7,507 nucleotides of DNA from Chloroflexota bacterium. GTDB lineage: Bacteria > Chloroflexota > Anaerolineae > Aggregatilineales > UBA3940. Under the pieces are notes generated by a model. That model saw only the letters and a program-made list of their open reading frames with translations, made no database searches and was not told where the DNA came from. Made by a program: the position numbers and the translations under genes. The stretch is taken from NCBI GenBank assembly GCA_010092775.1, contig JAADYZ010000520.1, forward strand, positions 1 through 7,507, written 5' to 3'. Below are positions 1 to 5,510 of this stretch, piece by piece (within the stretch, counting starts at the first letter, position 1; the number at the start of each line of letters is the position of its first letter).

Positions 1-430
1 GAACTTCAATCAATGAGGCTTCGCGTGCCCCCGCCGACATGGTGGCGTCGTAGAAGGCCCGCTTCTCAACTTCCGTCACACCGGCTGGAATGCCGACCAC
101 CACACGCGGTCGTGGCAGCGGTACGAGCGATTGCTCGTGCGCTTTGGCGATGAAGTACTTGAGCATCGCTTCGGTCCAGGCAAATTCAGAGATCACCCCG
201 TCGCGCAGCGGGCGCACCGCCACAATGTTGGCGGGCGTCCTCCCGACCATCTGGCGGGCTTCCGAGCCGATCGCCAATGGTCGGCGCGATTTCTTCTCAA
301 TCGCCACCCAAGACGGCTCGTTGATCACAATGCCACGACCGCGCACACTCACCAGGGTGTTGGCGGTGCCAAGGTCAATCCCAATGTCGAGCGAGAAAAG
401 GCTTAGAATCCAGTCTAGTGGGCCAGCCAC
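1..430 (-). CDS. mreB: Rod shape-determining protein MreB, N-terminal part (3' end outside window)
   Basis: This is the first 143 codons of a bacterial actin homologue that polymerises under the inner membrane and guides cell-wall synthesis. Translating the minus strand from 430 gives an unbroken frame to the window edge. Residues 15-27 read DIGIDLGTANTLV, the actin phosphate-1 loop of MreB. Further family segments follow: MVGRTPANIVAVRPLRDGVI at 61-80, TEAMLKYF at 86-93, and VVVGIPAGVTEVEKRAFYDA at 110-129, ending in AGAREASLIEV. No ATG is available. GTG at 430-428 is the first plausible start, because the frame is closed by TAA about 27 bases upstream and no ATG or TTG intervenes. An AGGAG lies 13 bases before it, which is longer than ideal. 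The resulting N-terminus (MAGPLDWILSLFS) is hydrophobic and may act as a membrane-binding helix, as the N-terminal helix of other MreBs does. It is preceded by its own promoter and lies downstream of the co-oriented tetR gene. Identification is secure. The C-terminal half is not seen. Confidence 0.95.
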   Translation of the reverse strand, partial: MAGPLDWILSLFSLDIGIDLGTANTLVSVRGRGIVINEPSWVAIEKKSRRPLAIGSEARQMVGRTPANIVAVRPLRDGVISEFAWTEAMLKYFIAKAHEQSLVPLPRPRVVVGIPAGVTEVEKRAFYDATMSAGAREASLIEV

Positions 431-443
431 GAGGGGTCTGCAA

Positions 444-448
444 CTCCT
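444..448 (-). promoter_or_regulatory. Ribosome binding site for mreB
   Basis: On the minus strand this reads AGGAG, 13 bases before the GTG at 430. The spacing is long, but this is the only good Shine-Dalgarno core upstream, and it supports the GTG choice where no ATG exists. Confidence 0.5.
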
Positions 449-475
449 ACAAATTTAGATGAATGAGACCGAGCT

Positions 476-491
476 TTGCCTAGCGAGGCAA
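476..491 (-). other. Small perfect hairpin in the mreB leader
   Basis: TTGCCT and AGGCAA form a perfect 6-bp stem around a 4-base loop. It sits within a few bases of the transcription start predicted from the -10 element at 501-506, so it would lie at the extreme 5' end of the mreB mRNA. There it could act as a stabilising 5' hairpin. No T-tract follows on either strand, so it is not a classical terminator. Any function is inferred. Confidence 0.4.
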
Positions 492-500
492 GACGGGCGC

Positions 501-529
501 ATTATACCATCCCTGCAAACGATCACCAA
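501..529 (-). promoter_or_regulatory. mreB promoter, extended -10 sigma-70 type
   Basis: On the minus strand a perfect TATAAT (plus-strand 501-506) is preceded by TGG, giving the extended TG-N-TATAAT form. A -35-like TTGGTG (524-529) lies exactly 17 bases upstream. The predicted start is near 494, leaving a leader of about 64 bases to the GTG. The 3/6 match of the -35 is compensated by the extended -10. This lets mreB be transcribed independently of tetR upstream. No T-tract terminator for tetR is visible in 507-570, so some read-through is possible. Confidence 0.7.
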
Positions 530-570
530 TTTCAGCGGTTGAGGGTAGGCTCATCGGCAGGATTGGCGAC

Positions 571-1170
571 TCAAGCTTCCCACTCCACGCCAAATTGATC
601 GAGCAGGGCGGGGACCAATAGGTTGACCAGATGGTCGGCGAGGGCGCCTTCTGGCATGGGTTGATCATTGCTGATCCACCATTTGAGCACGCCCACACAA
701 GCCGAGCTAGCGAACTTAAGCGCCATGTCGACAGCATGGCCGTCCGGGTCCTTAGCGAGGGTACGGAACCAGGGGAGGGTTGCCGCCTCAATGTAGGTCT
801 CAAGTGCTTCGGAGGTAATCCCTAGGCGGCTTTCTACCAGCAGCAAGCGATAGAAGCGCCGCTCCGCTGCGAAGTGCCGCACCACGATCAAGATTAAATC
901 CCGGAAGTAGGTTTTCGTAATCGGATTGGGCACCGGCTGCGGGACCACAATATGGCTCAAGGCCACCTCAACGCGATCTGCCAAACTTTGAATTAACAGG
1001 TCGTATTTGTCGCGGTAGTGCAGGTAAAAGGTCGCCCGATTGACCATCGCCTCCTCAGCGATCTCTTTCACCTGGATCGACTCAAAGGGCTTAACTTCAA
1101 TCAAATCGAGCAAAGCGTCTTGCAGAAGCTGACGGGTCCGCAGCACCCGCAGATCGGTTTTTCTAGACAT
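571..1170 (-). CDS. TetR/AcrR-family transcriptional regulator
   Basis: This encodes 199 residues starting at MSRKTDLRV. Residues 10-60 form the TetR DNA-binding domain: helix 1 (RTRQLLQDALLDLIE), then the helix-turn-helix VKEIAEEAMVNRATFYLHY with the diagnostic ATFYLHYRDKYDLL end. The rest is a helical ligand-binding and dimerisation domain. The N-terminal sequence style resembles TetR proteins with the so-called TetR_C_8 C-terminal domain. An in-frame ATG at 1203 would add 11 residues (MWRCICDRGEN). I chose 1170 because AGGGG lies 7 bases upstream on the minus strand (1178-1182) and the extra residues look unlike a protein N-terminus. The gene is divergent from the P450 across a 124-base region that contains palindromes, so the likely role is ligand-relieved repression of the P450 and of itself. 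The ligand is unknown. Family assignment is firm; the target is inferred from layout. Confidence 0.92.
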   Translation of the reverse strand: MSRKTDLRVLRTRQLLQDALLDLIEVKPFESIQVKEIAEEAMVNRATFYLHYRDKYDLLIQSLADRVEVALSHIVVPQPVPNPITKTYFRDLILIVVRHFAAERRFYRLLLVESRLGITSEALETYIEAATLPWFRTLAKDPDGHAVDMALKFASSACVGVLKWWISNDQPMPEGALADHLVNLLVPALLDQFGVEWEA

Positions 1171-1182
1171 ATTCTCGCCCCT

Positions 1183-1196
1183 GTCGCATATGCAAC
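1183..1196. promoter_or_regulatory. Candidate operator: near-perfect 14-bp palindrome in the tetR leader
   Basis: GTCGCATATGCAAC is its own reverse complement apart from one base pair (positions 3 and 12), with the perfect core GCATATGC. It lies 12 bases upstream of the tetR ATG, inside the tetR-P450 divergent region. The core GCATATG recurs at 1267-1273 before the P450 start. TetR proteins bind palindromes of about this size near their own genes, so autoregulation is plausible. Binding is inferred only. Confidence 0.4.
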
Positions 1197-1215
1197 GCCA
1201 CATCGCAGTTGCCTA

Positions 1216-1244
1216 TTGACACCTACCCTATTTCGCCCTAATTT
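1216..1244 (+). promoter_or_regulatory. Promoter of the P450 gene, sigma-70 type
   Basis: A perfect -35 TTGACA (1216-1221) is separated by 17 bases from TAATTT (1239-1244), a 4/6 match to the -10 consensus. Transcription would start near 1251, about 44 bases before the P450 ATG. The start falls inside the inverted repeat at 1247-1276, so a repressor bound there could block initiation. No comparably good promoter for the divergent tetR gene was found. Confidence 0.7.
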
Positions 1245-1246
1245 TG

Positions 1247-1276
1247 CAACATACGTCGACTAAACTGCATATGTTG
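1247..1276. promoter_or_regulatory. Candidate operator: inverted repeat CAACATA / TATGTTG
   Basis: CAACATA (1247-1253) and its exact reverse complement TATGTTG (1270-1276) are separated by 16 bases. The pair covers the predicted start point of the P450 promoter and ends 4 bases before the GAGG ribosome site. The right arm overlaps a GCATATG (1267-1273) shared with the palindrome at 1183-1196. Position and shared core fit a repressor site, but a chance inverted repeat of 7 bp cannot be excluded. Confidence 0.35.
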
Positions 1277-1294
1277 ATACGAGGATGAAATATC

Positions 1295-2647
1295 ATGAAC
1301 GTCGTACAAGCTCCCCCAGTCGGAGTACCGGTGTTGGGCATCCTGCCCGATGTGCTGCTTGGCCAGACCTTGCAGACCTTCAACGACGCGCAACGCCGTT
1401 CGAACGGCTTGTTCCGATTGATGATCGGACCACAAGAAATCTACGTGGTGACAGACCCCGACTATGCGCAGCATGTGCTGCAAAGCAACGCTCGCAATTA
1501 TGTCAAAGGCTGGGCTTACAAGGCCCTGCGCGATTGGTCACTTGGTAACGGCCTGCTGACCAGCGACGGCGACTTCTGGCTGAAGCAGCGCCGCTTGATG
1601 CAGCCACACTTCCATCAGAATCAGCTTGCCTACCTCAACGACACGATGGTAGCTGTAATCGACGACATGTGTGCCGAGTGGGAGGAGGTCGCTCGAACAG
1701 GTGAAACCATCGACATTGGCCAGGAGATGGGCCGCCTGACCATGCAAATCATGACGCAGACGGTCTTCGGCAACGATATCCTGACCAAAGCAGAAGCCGA
1801 AGGGGTGATGGAGGCGGTCAGTGTGCTGGCTCGGGGTGTCATGCTGCGACTCTTCCTTGGCTTTGTGCCACCCTGGCTCAGCTTGCCTGGTGACGCTCAA
1901 CTGCGACGCATGCGTGAGGTAATCGCGCAGACGGTGCGCAAAGTGATCCGCGAGGAAGAACGGCGCGGTGAGAGCAACACCGTTATAGGCATGCTGATGT
2001 CGGCCACCTACGACGAGAGCGACGAGCGCATGTCCGAGCAGCAATTGCTCGACGAAGCCATCACGCTGTTCCTGGCGGGGTTTGAGACAACCTCCAACGC
2101 CTTGACCTTCACCTTCTATTATCTGCATCATCATCCTGGCGTGCGTCTTAAGGTATTGGCCGAACTGCAAGCTCAGTTGGGCGATCGCTCACCGACTGTT
2201 GCGGACCTGCGCAACCTGACCTACACCCGGATGGTGTTGAACGAAGCGATGCGTATTGCCCCACCAGCCGCAGCCGTACCGCGTGCCGTGGTTGCAGCAG
2301 ATGAGATCGACGGTTATCAAATTCCGGCCAATGCGCTGCTGTGGGTCTACATCTACGGACTACACCACCATCCAGCGCACTGGGACAAGCCCGATGTCTT
2401 CGATCCTGAGCGCTTTAGCCCAGAAGCCAGCGAAGGACGGCACCGCTTCGCTTACATCCCCTTCCTGAGCGGAGCGCGCCAATGCATCGGTAAGGACTTC
2501 GCCCTTATGGAAGCCATGCTGGCCCTGTCCATTGTCCTGCGCCGCTATGATCTGGCCCTGGAACCCGATCAGGAGATCAAACCCCAACTGCACGTGACCA
2601 CGCAACCGAGTGGCCCGGTTTCCGCTCGAATACGGAGGCTCCGCTAG
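1295..2647 (+). CDS. Cytochrome P450, stand-alone soluble monooxygenase
   Basis: This complete 450-residue P450 catalyses oxygen insertion using electrons from an external reductase. All family landmarks are present: C-helix WLKQR (W95, R99), I-helix oxygen-activation motif AGFETT (261-266), K-helix ExxR (E317-R320), PERF (371-374), and the heme loop FLSGARQCIG (390-399) with C397 as the thiolate ligand. There is no N-terminal membrane anchor or signal peptide and no fused reductase, so it is expected in the cytosol. The AGxET plus PERF pattern resembles bacterial P450s related to the fatty-acid and terpenoid hydroxylase groups (CYP102-heme-domain or CYP110-like) more than the CYP101/CYP105 type. 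That is a judgement by eye. The ATG at 1295 has GAGG 10 bases upstream (1281-1284). No ferredoxin or ferredoxin reductase gene lies in the window. The divergent TetR gene suggests inducible expression. The substrate is unknown. Confidence 0.96.
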   Translation: MNVVQAPPVGVPVLGILPDVLLGQTLQTFNDAQRRSNGLFRLMIGPQEIYVVTDPDYAQHVLQSNARNYVKGWAYKALRDWSLGNGLLTSDGDFWLKQRRLMQPHFHQNQLAYLNDTMVAVIDDMCAEWEEVARTGETIDIGQEMGRLTMQIMTQTVFGNDILTKAEAEGVMEAVSVLARGVMLRLFLGFVPPWLSLPGDAQLRRMREVIAQTVRKVIREEERRGESNTVIGMLMSATYDESDERMSEQQLLDEAITLFLAGFETTSNALTFTFYYLHHHPGVRLKVLAELQAQLGDRSPTVADLRNLTYTRMVLNEAMRIAPPAAAVPRAVVAADEIDGYQIPANALLWVYIYGLHHHPAHWDKPDVFDPERFSPEASEGRHRFAYIPFLSGARQCIGKDFALMEAMLALSIVLRRYDLALEPDQEIKPQLHVTTQPSGPVSARIRRLR

Positions 2648-2756
2648 CGCCGTCGGATGGCACCAGCCTGTCGGGTGAAGGCCCAACTGGGCGACAGCGT
2701 GCTGCTTCCACCCAAGCCCGGTCGGTTACAGGATGCGTACAGGTGGGCGCTCAGAA
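2648..2756. other. Spacer after the P450 with a weak hairpin, no gene
   Basis: No convincing coding frame was found here. CTGTC (2668-2672) can pair with GACAG (2693-2697), and inside it GCCC-AACT-GGGC (2681-2692) forms a compact 4-bp stem-loop, with an 8-base bulge on the 5' side. No T-run follows, so an intrinsic terminator for the P450 transcript is not well supported. Confidence 0.3.
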
Positions 2757-2786
2757 GTGACAATTCTCTGATGGGCTGGTTAGAAT
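2757..2786 (+). promoter_or_regulatory. Promoter of the methyltransferase-SDR operon
   Basis: GTGACA (2757-2762, 5/6 to the -35 consensus) and TAGAAT (2781-2786, 5/6 to the -10) are separated by 18 bases. The predicted start is near 2793, leaving a leader of about 24 bases before the ATG at 2817. A GGAG (2808-2811) sits 5 bases from that ATG. This makes the downstream genes a transcription unit separate from the P450, although read-through from the P450 is possible. Confidence 0.6.
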
Positions 2787-2816
2787 AGAATTGATCTGAG
2801 TTATTGCGGAGCAGCT

Positions 2817-3605
2817 ATGTCGGATGCATCTTCGCTGAATGCTCCGGCGGATGTCCCGCTGGAGGAATATGGCGAACGCTATTTCAAACGCTACAACTAT
2901 GCTGATCGCCCCTTGGGGAAGTTCAGCATGTACTGGTTTGCCCGCCGCTATTATGCGCGGCTGCTGCGCCGCTTCGCAGCGAACCAACCGATCAGCGGGC
3001 GGATGCTGGAAATTGGTACAGGCTTGGGTCATCTGCTCGGTTTGATGGCAGACGACTTTCCCGACCGTCAAGCTTATGGCATCGATATCGCCCACTATGC
3101 CGCTGAGGAAACGCGACGCAACGCCCCCAAGGCTAGCGCCCTCGCAGCCTCAGCGGACCGCCTGGAAATGTTCACTGACGGCTCTTTCGACCTGATTGTC
3201 ACCTTGCATCTGGTCGAGCATCTGGCTGATCCGGCGGCAGCCCTACGCCACATGGCACGTATGCTAACGCCGGGGGGGCTGCTGCTCTTTGCCACACCGA
3301 ATCCGGTCTATAGACTGCGCACGTGGCGCGATCAGCCGGATGCCATTGCGAAGGACCCCACCCACATCAATGTCCATCCGCCCCCCACCTGGGTGCAGTG
3401 GGTTGAGGACAGCGGCTTCAGCCTGCTGCGACATTTCGGTGATGGCCTATGGGATGTGCCCTATGTGCCACTGCTGCCCAAATCGCTGCAATTTGCCCTG
3501 TTTGGCTTCCCTAGCCTGATCCAGGTGATGACCGGCACCACCCTCATTCCGCTTGATTACGGCGTCAATCAAATCCTCATCGCTCGTAAAGAGGCCACAT
3601 CATGA
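2817..3605 (+). CDS. SAM-dependent class I methyltransferase
   Basis: This 262-residue Rossmann-fold protein should transfer a methyl group from S-adenosylmethionine. Motif I, LEIGTGLGH, is at 64-72. The acidic residue that binds the SAM ribose is D90 in YGIDI. DGSFDLIVTLHLVEHLADP (121-139) and the post-strand segment RMLTPGGLLLFATPNP (148-163) are typical of the Methyltransf_11/UbiE-like group. The N-terminal 60 residues are rich in Tyr, Arg and Phe (EYGERYFKRYNYADRP) and probably form a substrate lid. No membrane segment is clear. It is the first gene of the operon, and its TGA overlaps the next ATG (ATGA, 3602-3605), indicating translational coupling with the first SDR. The methyl acceptor cannot be named. 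The C-terminal half is hydrophobic (LLPKSLQFALFGFPSLIQVM), which would suit a lipophilic substrate. Class is secure, specificity unknown. Confidence 0.92.
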   Translation: MSDASSLNAPADVPLEEYGERYFKRYNYADRPLGKFSMYWFARRYYARLLRRFAANQPISGRMLEIGTGLGHLLGLMADDFPDRQAYGIDIAHYAAEETRRNAPKASALAASADRLEMFTDGSFDLIVTLHLVEHLADPAAALRHMARMLTPGGLLLFATPNPVYRLRTWRDQPDAIAKDPTHINVHPPPTWVQWVEDSGFSLLRHFGDGLWDVPYVPLLPKSLQFALFGFPSLIQVMTGTTLIPLDYGVNQILIARKEATS

Positions 3606-4537
3606 CGCGACCAAGGCTAAGCGCAGTGGCTGTGGTTGGGGCTGTGGTGGGTTTCGCTGGCTTGATGCACGTCGTACGCCGACGCAAATTGGCCCGCCAC
3701 CCCGACTTTTTTCGCGCTAAGGTAGTCCTGATCACCGGGGCATCGAGCGGGATTGGCCGGGCTCTCGCCATTGCGCTGGCTGAACGTGGGGCCTATCTGG
3801 TCTTAGCAGCGCGGCGCATGGAGCGCTTGACCCGCGTGGCTGATGAGTGCAGGTTCATTTCGCCGGACAGCGAAGTGCTGGTTGTCCAGACAGACGTGAG
3901 TGAGCAAGCTCAGCTAGAAGCGCTGGTGGGTCAGGCGCTGGACCGTTTCGGCCACATCGATATTCTGATCAACAATGCAGGCATAATGACGGGCGGTCAC
4001 TACGAAGCCTATAATATCGCCGCCCTGCGCGAACAAATTGAAGTCAACCTGTTGGCTGCCATGATCTTGACGCGCTTGGTCTTGCCTCACATGCTGAGGC
4101 GCAGAGCCGGTCACATCGTCAATGTGTCGTCGGTGCAGGGCCGCTATGCGCTGCCATTCAGCGTGCCCTATGGTGTATCCAAGTACGGTTTGATCGGTCT
4201 GGGCGACGGCTTACGCCGCGAACTGAAAGGCAGCGGGGTGACCGTCACGACTTTGTGTCCGGGTGCCACCGCCAGCGAGATGGTTGCCCCAGCAGTTGAG
4301 GGCTTTCGCCGCATGCCCGCTCAGCTCTTTGAGCCGGCTGAAATCGCCGAGATGAGCCTCAAGGCCATTCGACAGGGGCGAGCCGAGTTGTACGGCGATT
4401 GGATGCTGCTGCCCGTCGTCTGGATTTCAGCGATCTTTCCTGGCGCGCTCGATTGGGCCTATAAGCTGTCTTGGCCAGACGAATTTGTCGAGATGCAGCG
4501 CAAACGAAGTGTCATGCCTGAAGAAGAAGGAGTCTGA
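3602..4537 (+). CDS. Membrane-anchored SDR oxidoreductase, first of three
   Basis: This 311-residue classical short-chain dehydrogenase catalyses NAD(P)(H)-dependent interconversion of an alcohol and a carbonyl. Residues 7-25 form a hydrophobic N-terminal segment followed by RRRKLARH, so it is probably a membrane anchor with the catalytic domain on the cytoplasmic side. The cofactor loop TGASSGIG is at 45-52. AARRMERL after the second strand carries Arg residues that favour NADPH. NNAG is at 124-127 and catalytic N149 in EVNLL. S177, Y190 and K194 complete the tetrad, with the usual 13-residue Ser-Tyr spacing. CPGATASEM (219-227) is the canonical PG motif after strand 6. The C-terminal tail from about 266 is again hydrophobic and could touch the membrane. 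AAAGAGG (3588-3594) lies 7 bases from the ATG, inside the methyltransferase gene. It has the classical SDR fold resembling the 11-beta-HSD/retinol dehydrogenase style, with unknown substrate. Confidence 0.92.
   Translation: MTRPRLSAVAVVGAVVGFAGLMHVVRRRKLARHPDFFRAKVVLITGASSGIGRALAIALAERGAYLVLAARRMERLTRVADECRFISPDSEVLVVQTDVSEQAQLEALVGQALDRFGHIDILINNAGIMTGGHYEAYNIAALREQIEVNLLAAMILTRLVLPHMLRRRAGHIVNVSSVQGRYALPFSVPYGVSKYGLIGLGDGLRRELKGSGVTVTTLCPGATASEMVAPAVEGFRRMPAQLFEPAEIAEMSLKAIRQGRAELYGDWMLLPVVWISAIFPGALDWAYKLSWPDEFVEMQRKRSVMPEEEGV
4526..4532 (+). promoter_or_regulatory. Strong ribosome binding site for the second SDR
   Basis: GAAGGAG lies 7 bases before the ATG at 4540 and overlaps the last codons of the preceding SDR. 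It is the best Shine-Dalgarno match in the operon, so the second SDR may be translated most efficiently. Confidence 0.65.
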
Positions 4538-4539
4538 CC

Positions 4540-5460
4540 ATGCCCCAACCCAGACGTGGACTGAACCTATTGCTCAGCGCCACCGGCGCGGCCTTTGGTG
4601 CCTGGATCGCCAGCCGCCTGATCCGACAGCGCCGCCTGGATAGCGATCCCTTGTATTTTGCCGACAAGGTGGTACTGATTACTGGCGCATCGAAAGGCAT
4701 AGGTGAGGCGCTTGCCTATGCCCTCGCTGCACGTGGCGCCTGCCTGGTGCTGGCCGCCCGCTCCGAGGACAAGTTGCAGGCGGTCGCGGCGGAGTGTCGC
4801 TCGCGCGGCGCACCGGATGTCTTGGTCGTCCCAACGGATATTAGTGAAGAACCGGCCCTGCAAAACCTCACGCATCGTGCGCTGGAACACTTCGCTCACG
4901 TCGATATTCTGATCAATAACGCAGGATACCAGCGCGGTGGTGCACTTGATCAAGTTGGCTCCGAGGCCGTCTACCAGCAGATCACCGTGAATTTGATCGG
5001 TGGGATGCTGCTGACCCAACTCCTGCTGCCCGACATGCTCGCACGCGGATCGGGACATATCGTTAACATCTCATCGATCATTGGACGCTACGCCTTCCCC
5101 TACGCGACGAGCTATGGTGCCAGCAAATTCGGGATGGTGGGCTTCAACGAGAGCCTCCGCCGCGAGTTGTACGGTACCGGCATCAATGTGACGCTGATCA
5201 ATCCGACCTTCACAGAAACGGATATCATGAGCGACATCAAAGAGGTGGTCCGCAAGTCCATCTTGCGCATCGACTCGGTCGAGACCGTGGCCCAGCGAAC
5301 GCTTGAGGCCATCCAATTGAATGAGGTTGAGATCACCCTGGACCCGATCATGCAGGTCTCAGGATGGCTCAGTGCGATTGCCCCCCGGCTGAGTGACCTA
5401 GCCTTCCGAGTTCTTACGCCACCTGGTGTAGCGGAAGCAGCCGCCGGGCAACACGAGTAA
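4540..5460 (+). CDS. Membrane-anchored SDR oxidoreductase, second of three
   Basis: This 306-residue classical SDR is paralogous to its neighbours. The N-terminal hydrophobic stretch spans residues 9-28 (LNLLLSATGAAFGAWIASRLI region), followed by RQRR. The cofactor loop TGASKGIG is at 48-55, with AARSEDKL after strand 2 and an acidic-capped TD at 99-100. NNAG is at 126-129, N151 lies in TVNLIGG, S179 in NISSIIG, and Y192 and K196 in YGASK. The tetrad is complete, so activity is expected. The segment after strand 6 reads NPTFTETDI instead of the usual PG, so the substrate and cofactor lid differs from that of the first SDR. The gene starts 2 bases after the previous stop. The tail (SGWLSAIAPRLSDLAFRVL) is hydrophobic, echoing the C-termini of the other two. 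Its role is presumably a different redox step, or a different substrate, in the same membrane-associated pathway. That part is inference. Confidence 0.92.
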   Translation: MPQPRRGLNLLLSATGAAFGAWIASRLIRQRRLDSDPLYFADKVVLITGASKGIGEALAYALAARGACLVLAARSEDKLQAVAAECRSRGAPDVLVVPTDISEEPALQNLTHRALEHFAHVDILINNAGYQRGGALDQVGSEAVYQQITVNLIGGMLLTQLLLPDMLARGSGHIVNISSIIGRYAFPYATSYGASKFGMVGFNESLRRELYGTGINVTLINPTFTETDIMSDIKEVVRKSILRIDSVETVAQRTLEAIQLNEVEITLDPIMQVSGWLSAIAPRLSDLAFRVLTPPGVAEAAAGQHE

Positions 5461-5471
5461 ACTAAGGCTAG

Positions 5472-5488
5472 GCGGGCAATTTGTCCGC
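5472..5488 (+). other. Small hairpin between the second and third SDR genes
   Basis: GCGGGC (5472-5477) and GTCCGC (5483-5488) can form a 6-bp stem with one G-U pair and an AATTT loop. No T-tract follows, so it is not a terminator. It may stabilise or tune the mRNA at the only real gap (50 bases) between SDR genes. Function is speculative. Confidence 0.3.
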
Positions 5489-5510
5489 AGAAGTGGAGAA
5501 AGGGAAACCC

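Noticed and set aside
90..458. Plus-strand open frames opposite mreB (also 131-406)
   Set aside because: The minus strand encodes a clear MreB N-terminus through the same bases; the plus frames have no family features.
571..1203. Longer TetR start at ATG 1203
   Set aside because: It adds MWRCICDRGEN, atypical of the family and poorly served by a ribosome site; ATG 1170 has AGGGG 7 bases upstream.
1538..2170. 210-codon minus-strand open frame inside the P450 gene
   Set aside because: It is the mirror of a fully conserved P450 sequence; the translation is His/Gln-rich with no recognisable fold, as expected from antisense of G+C-rich coding DNA.
2668..2697. Intrinsic terminator after the P450
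   Set aside because: The stem is short and bulged and no T-tract follows, so it is listed only as a weak hairpin.
4567..5058. 163-codon minus-strand frame inside the second SDR
   Set aside because: It is antisense of conserved SDR motifs, with no ribosome site or domain.
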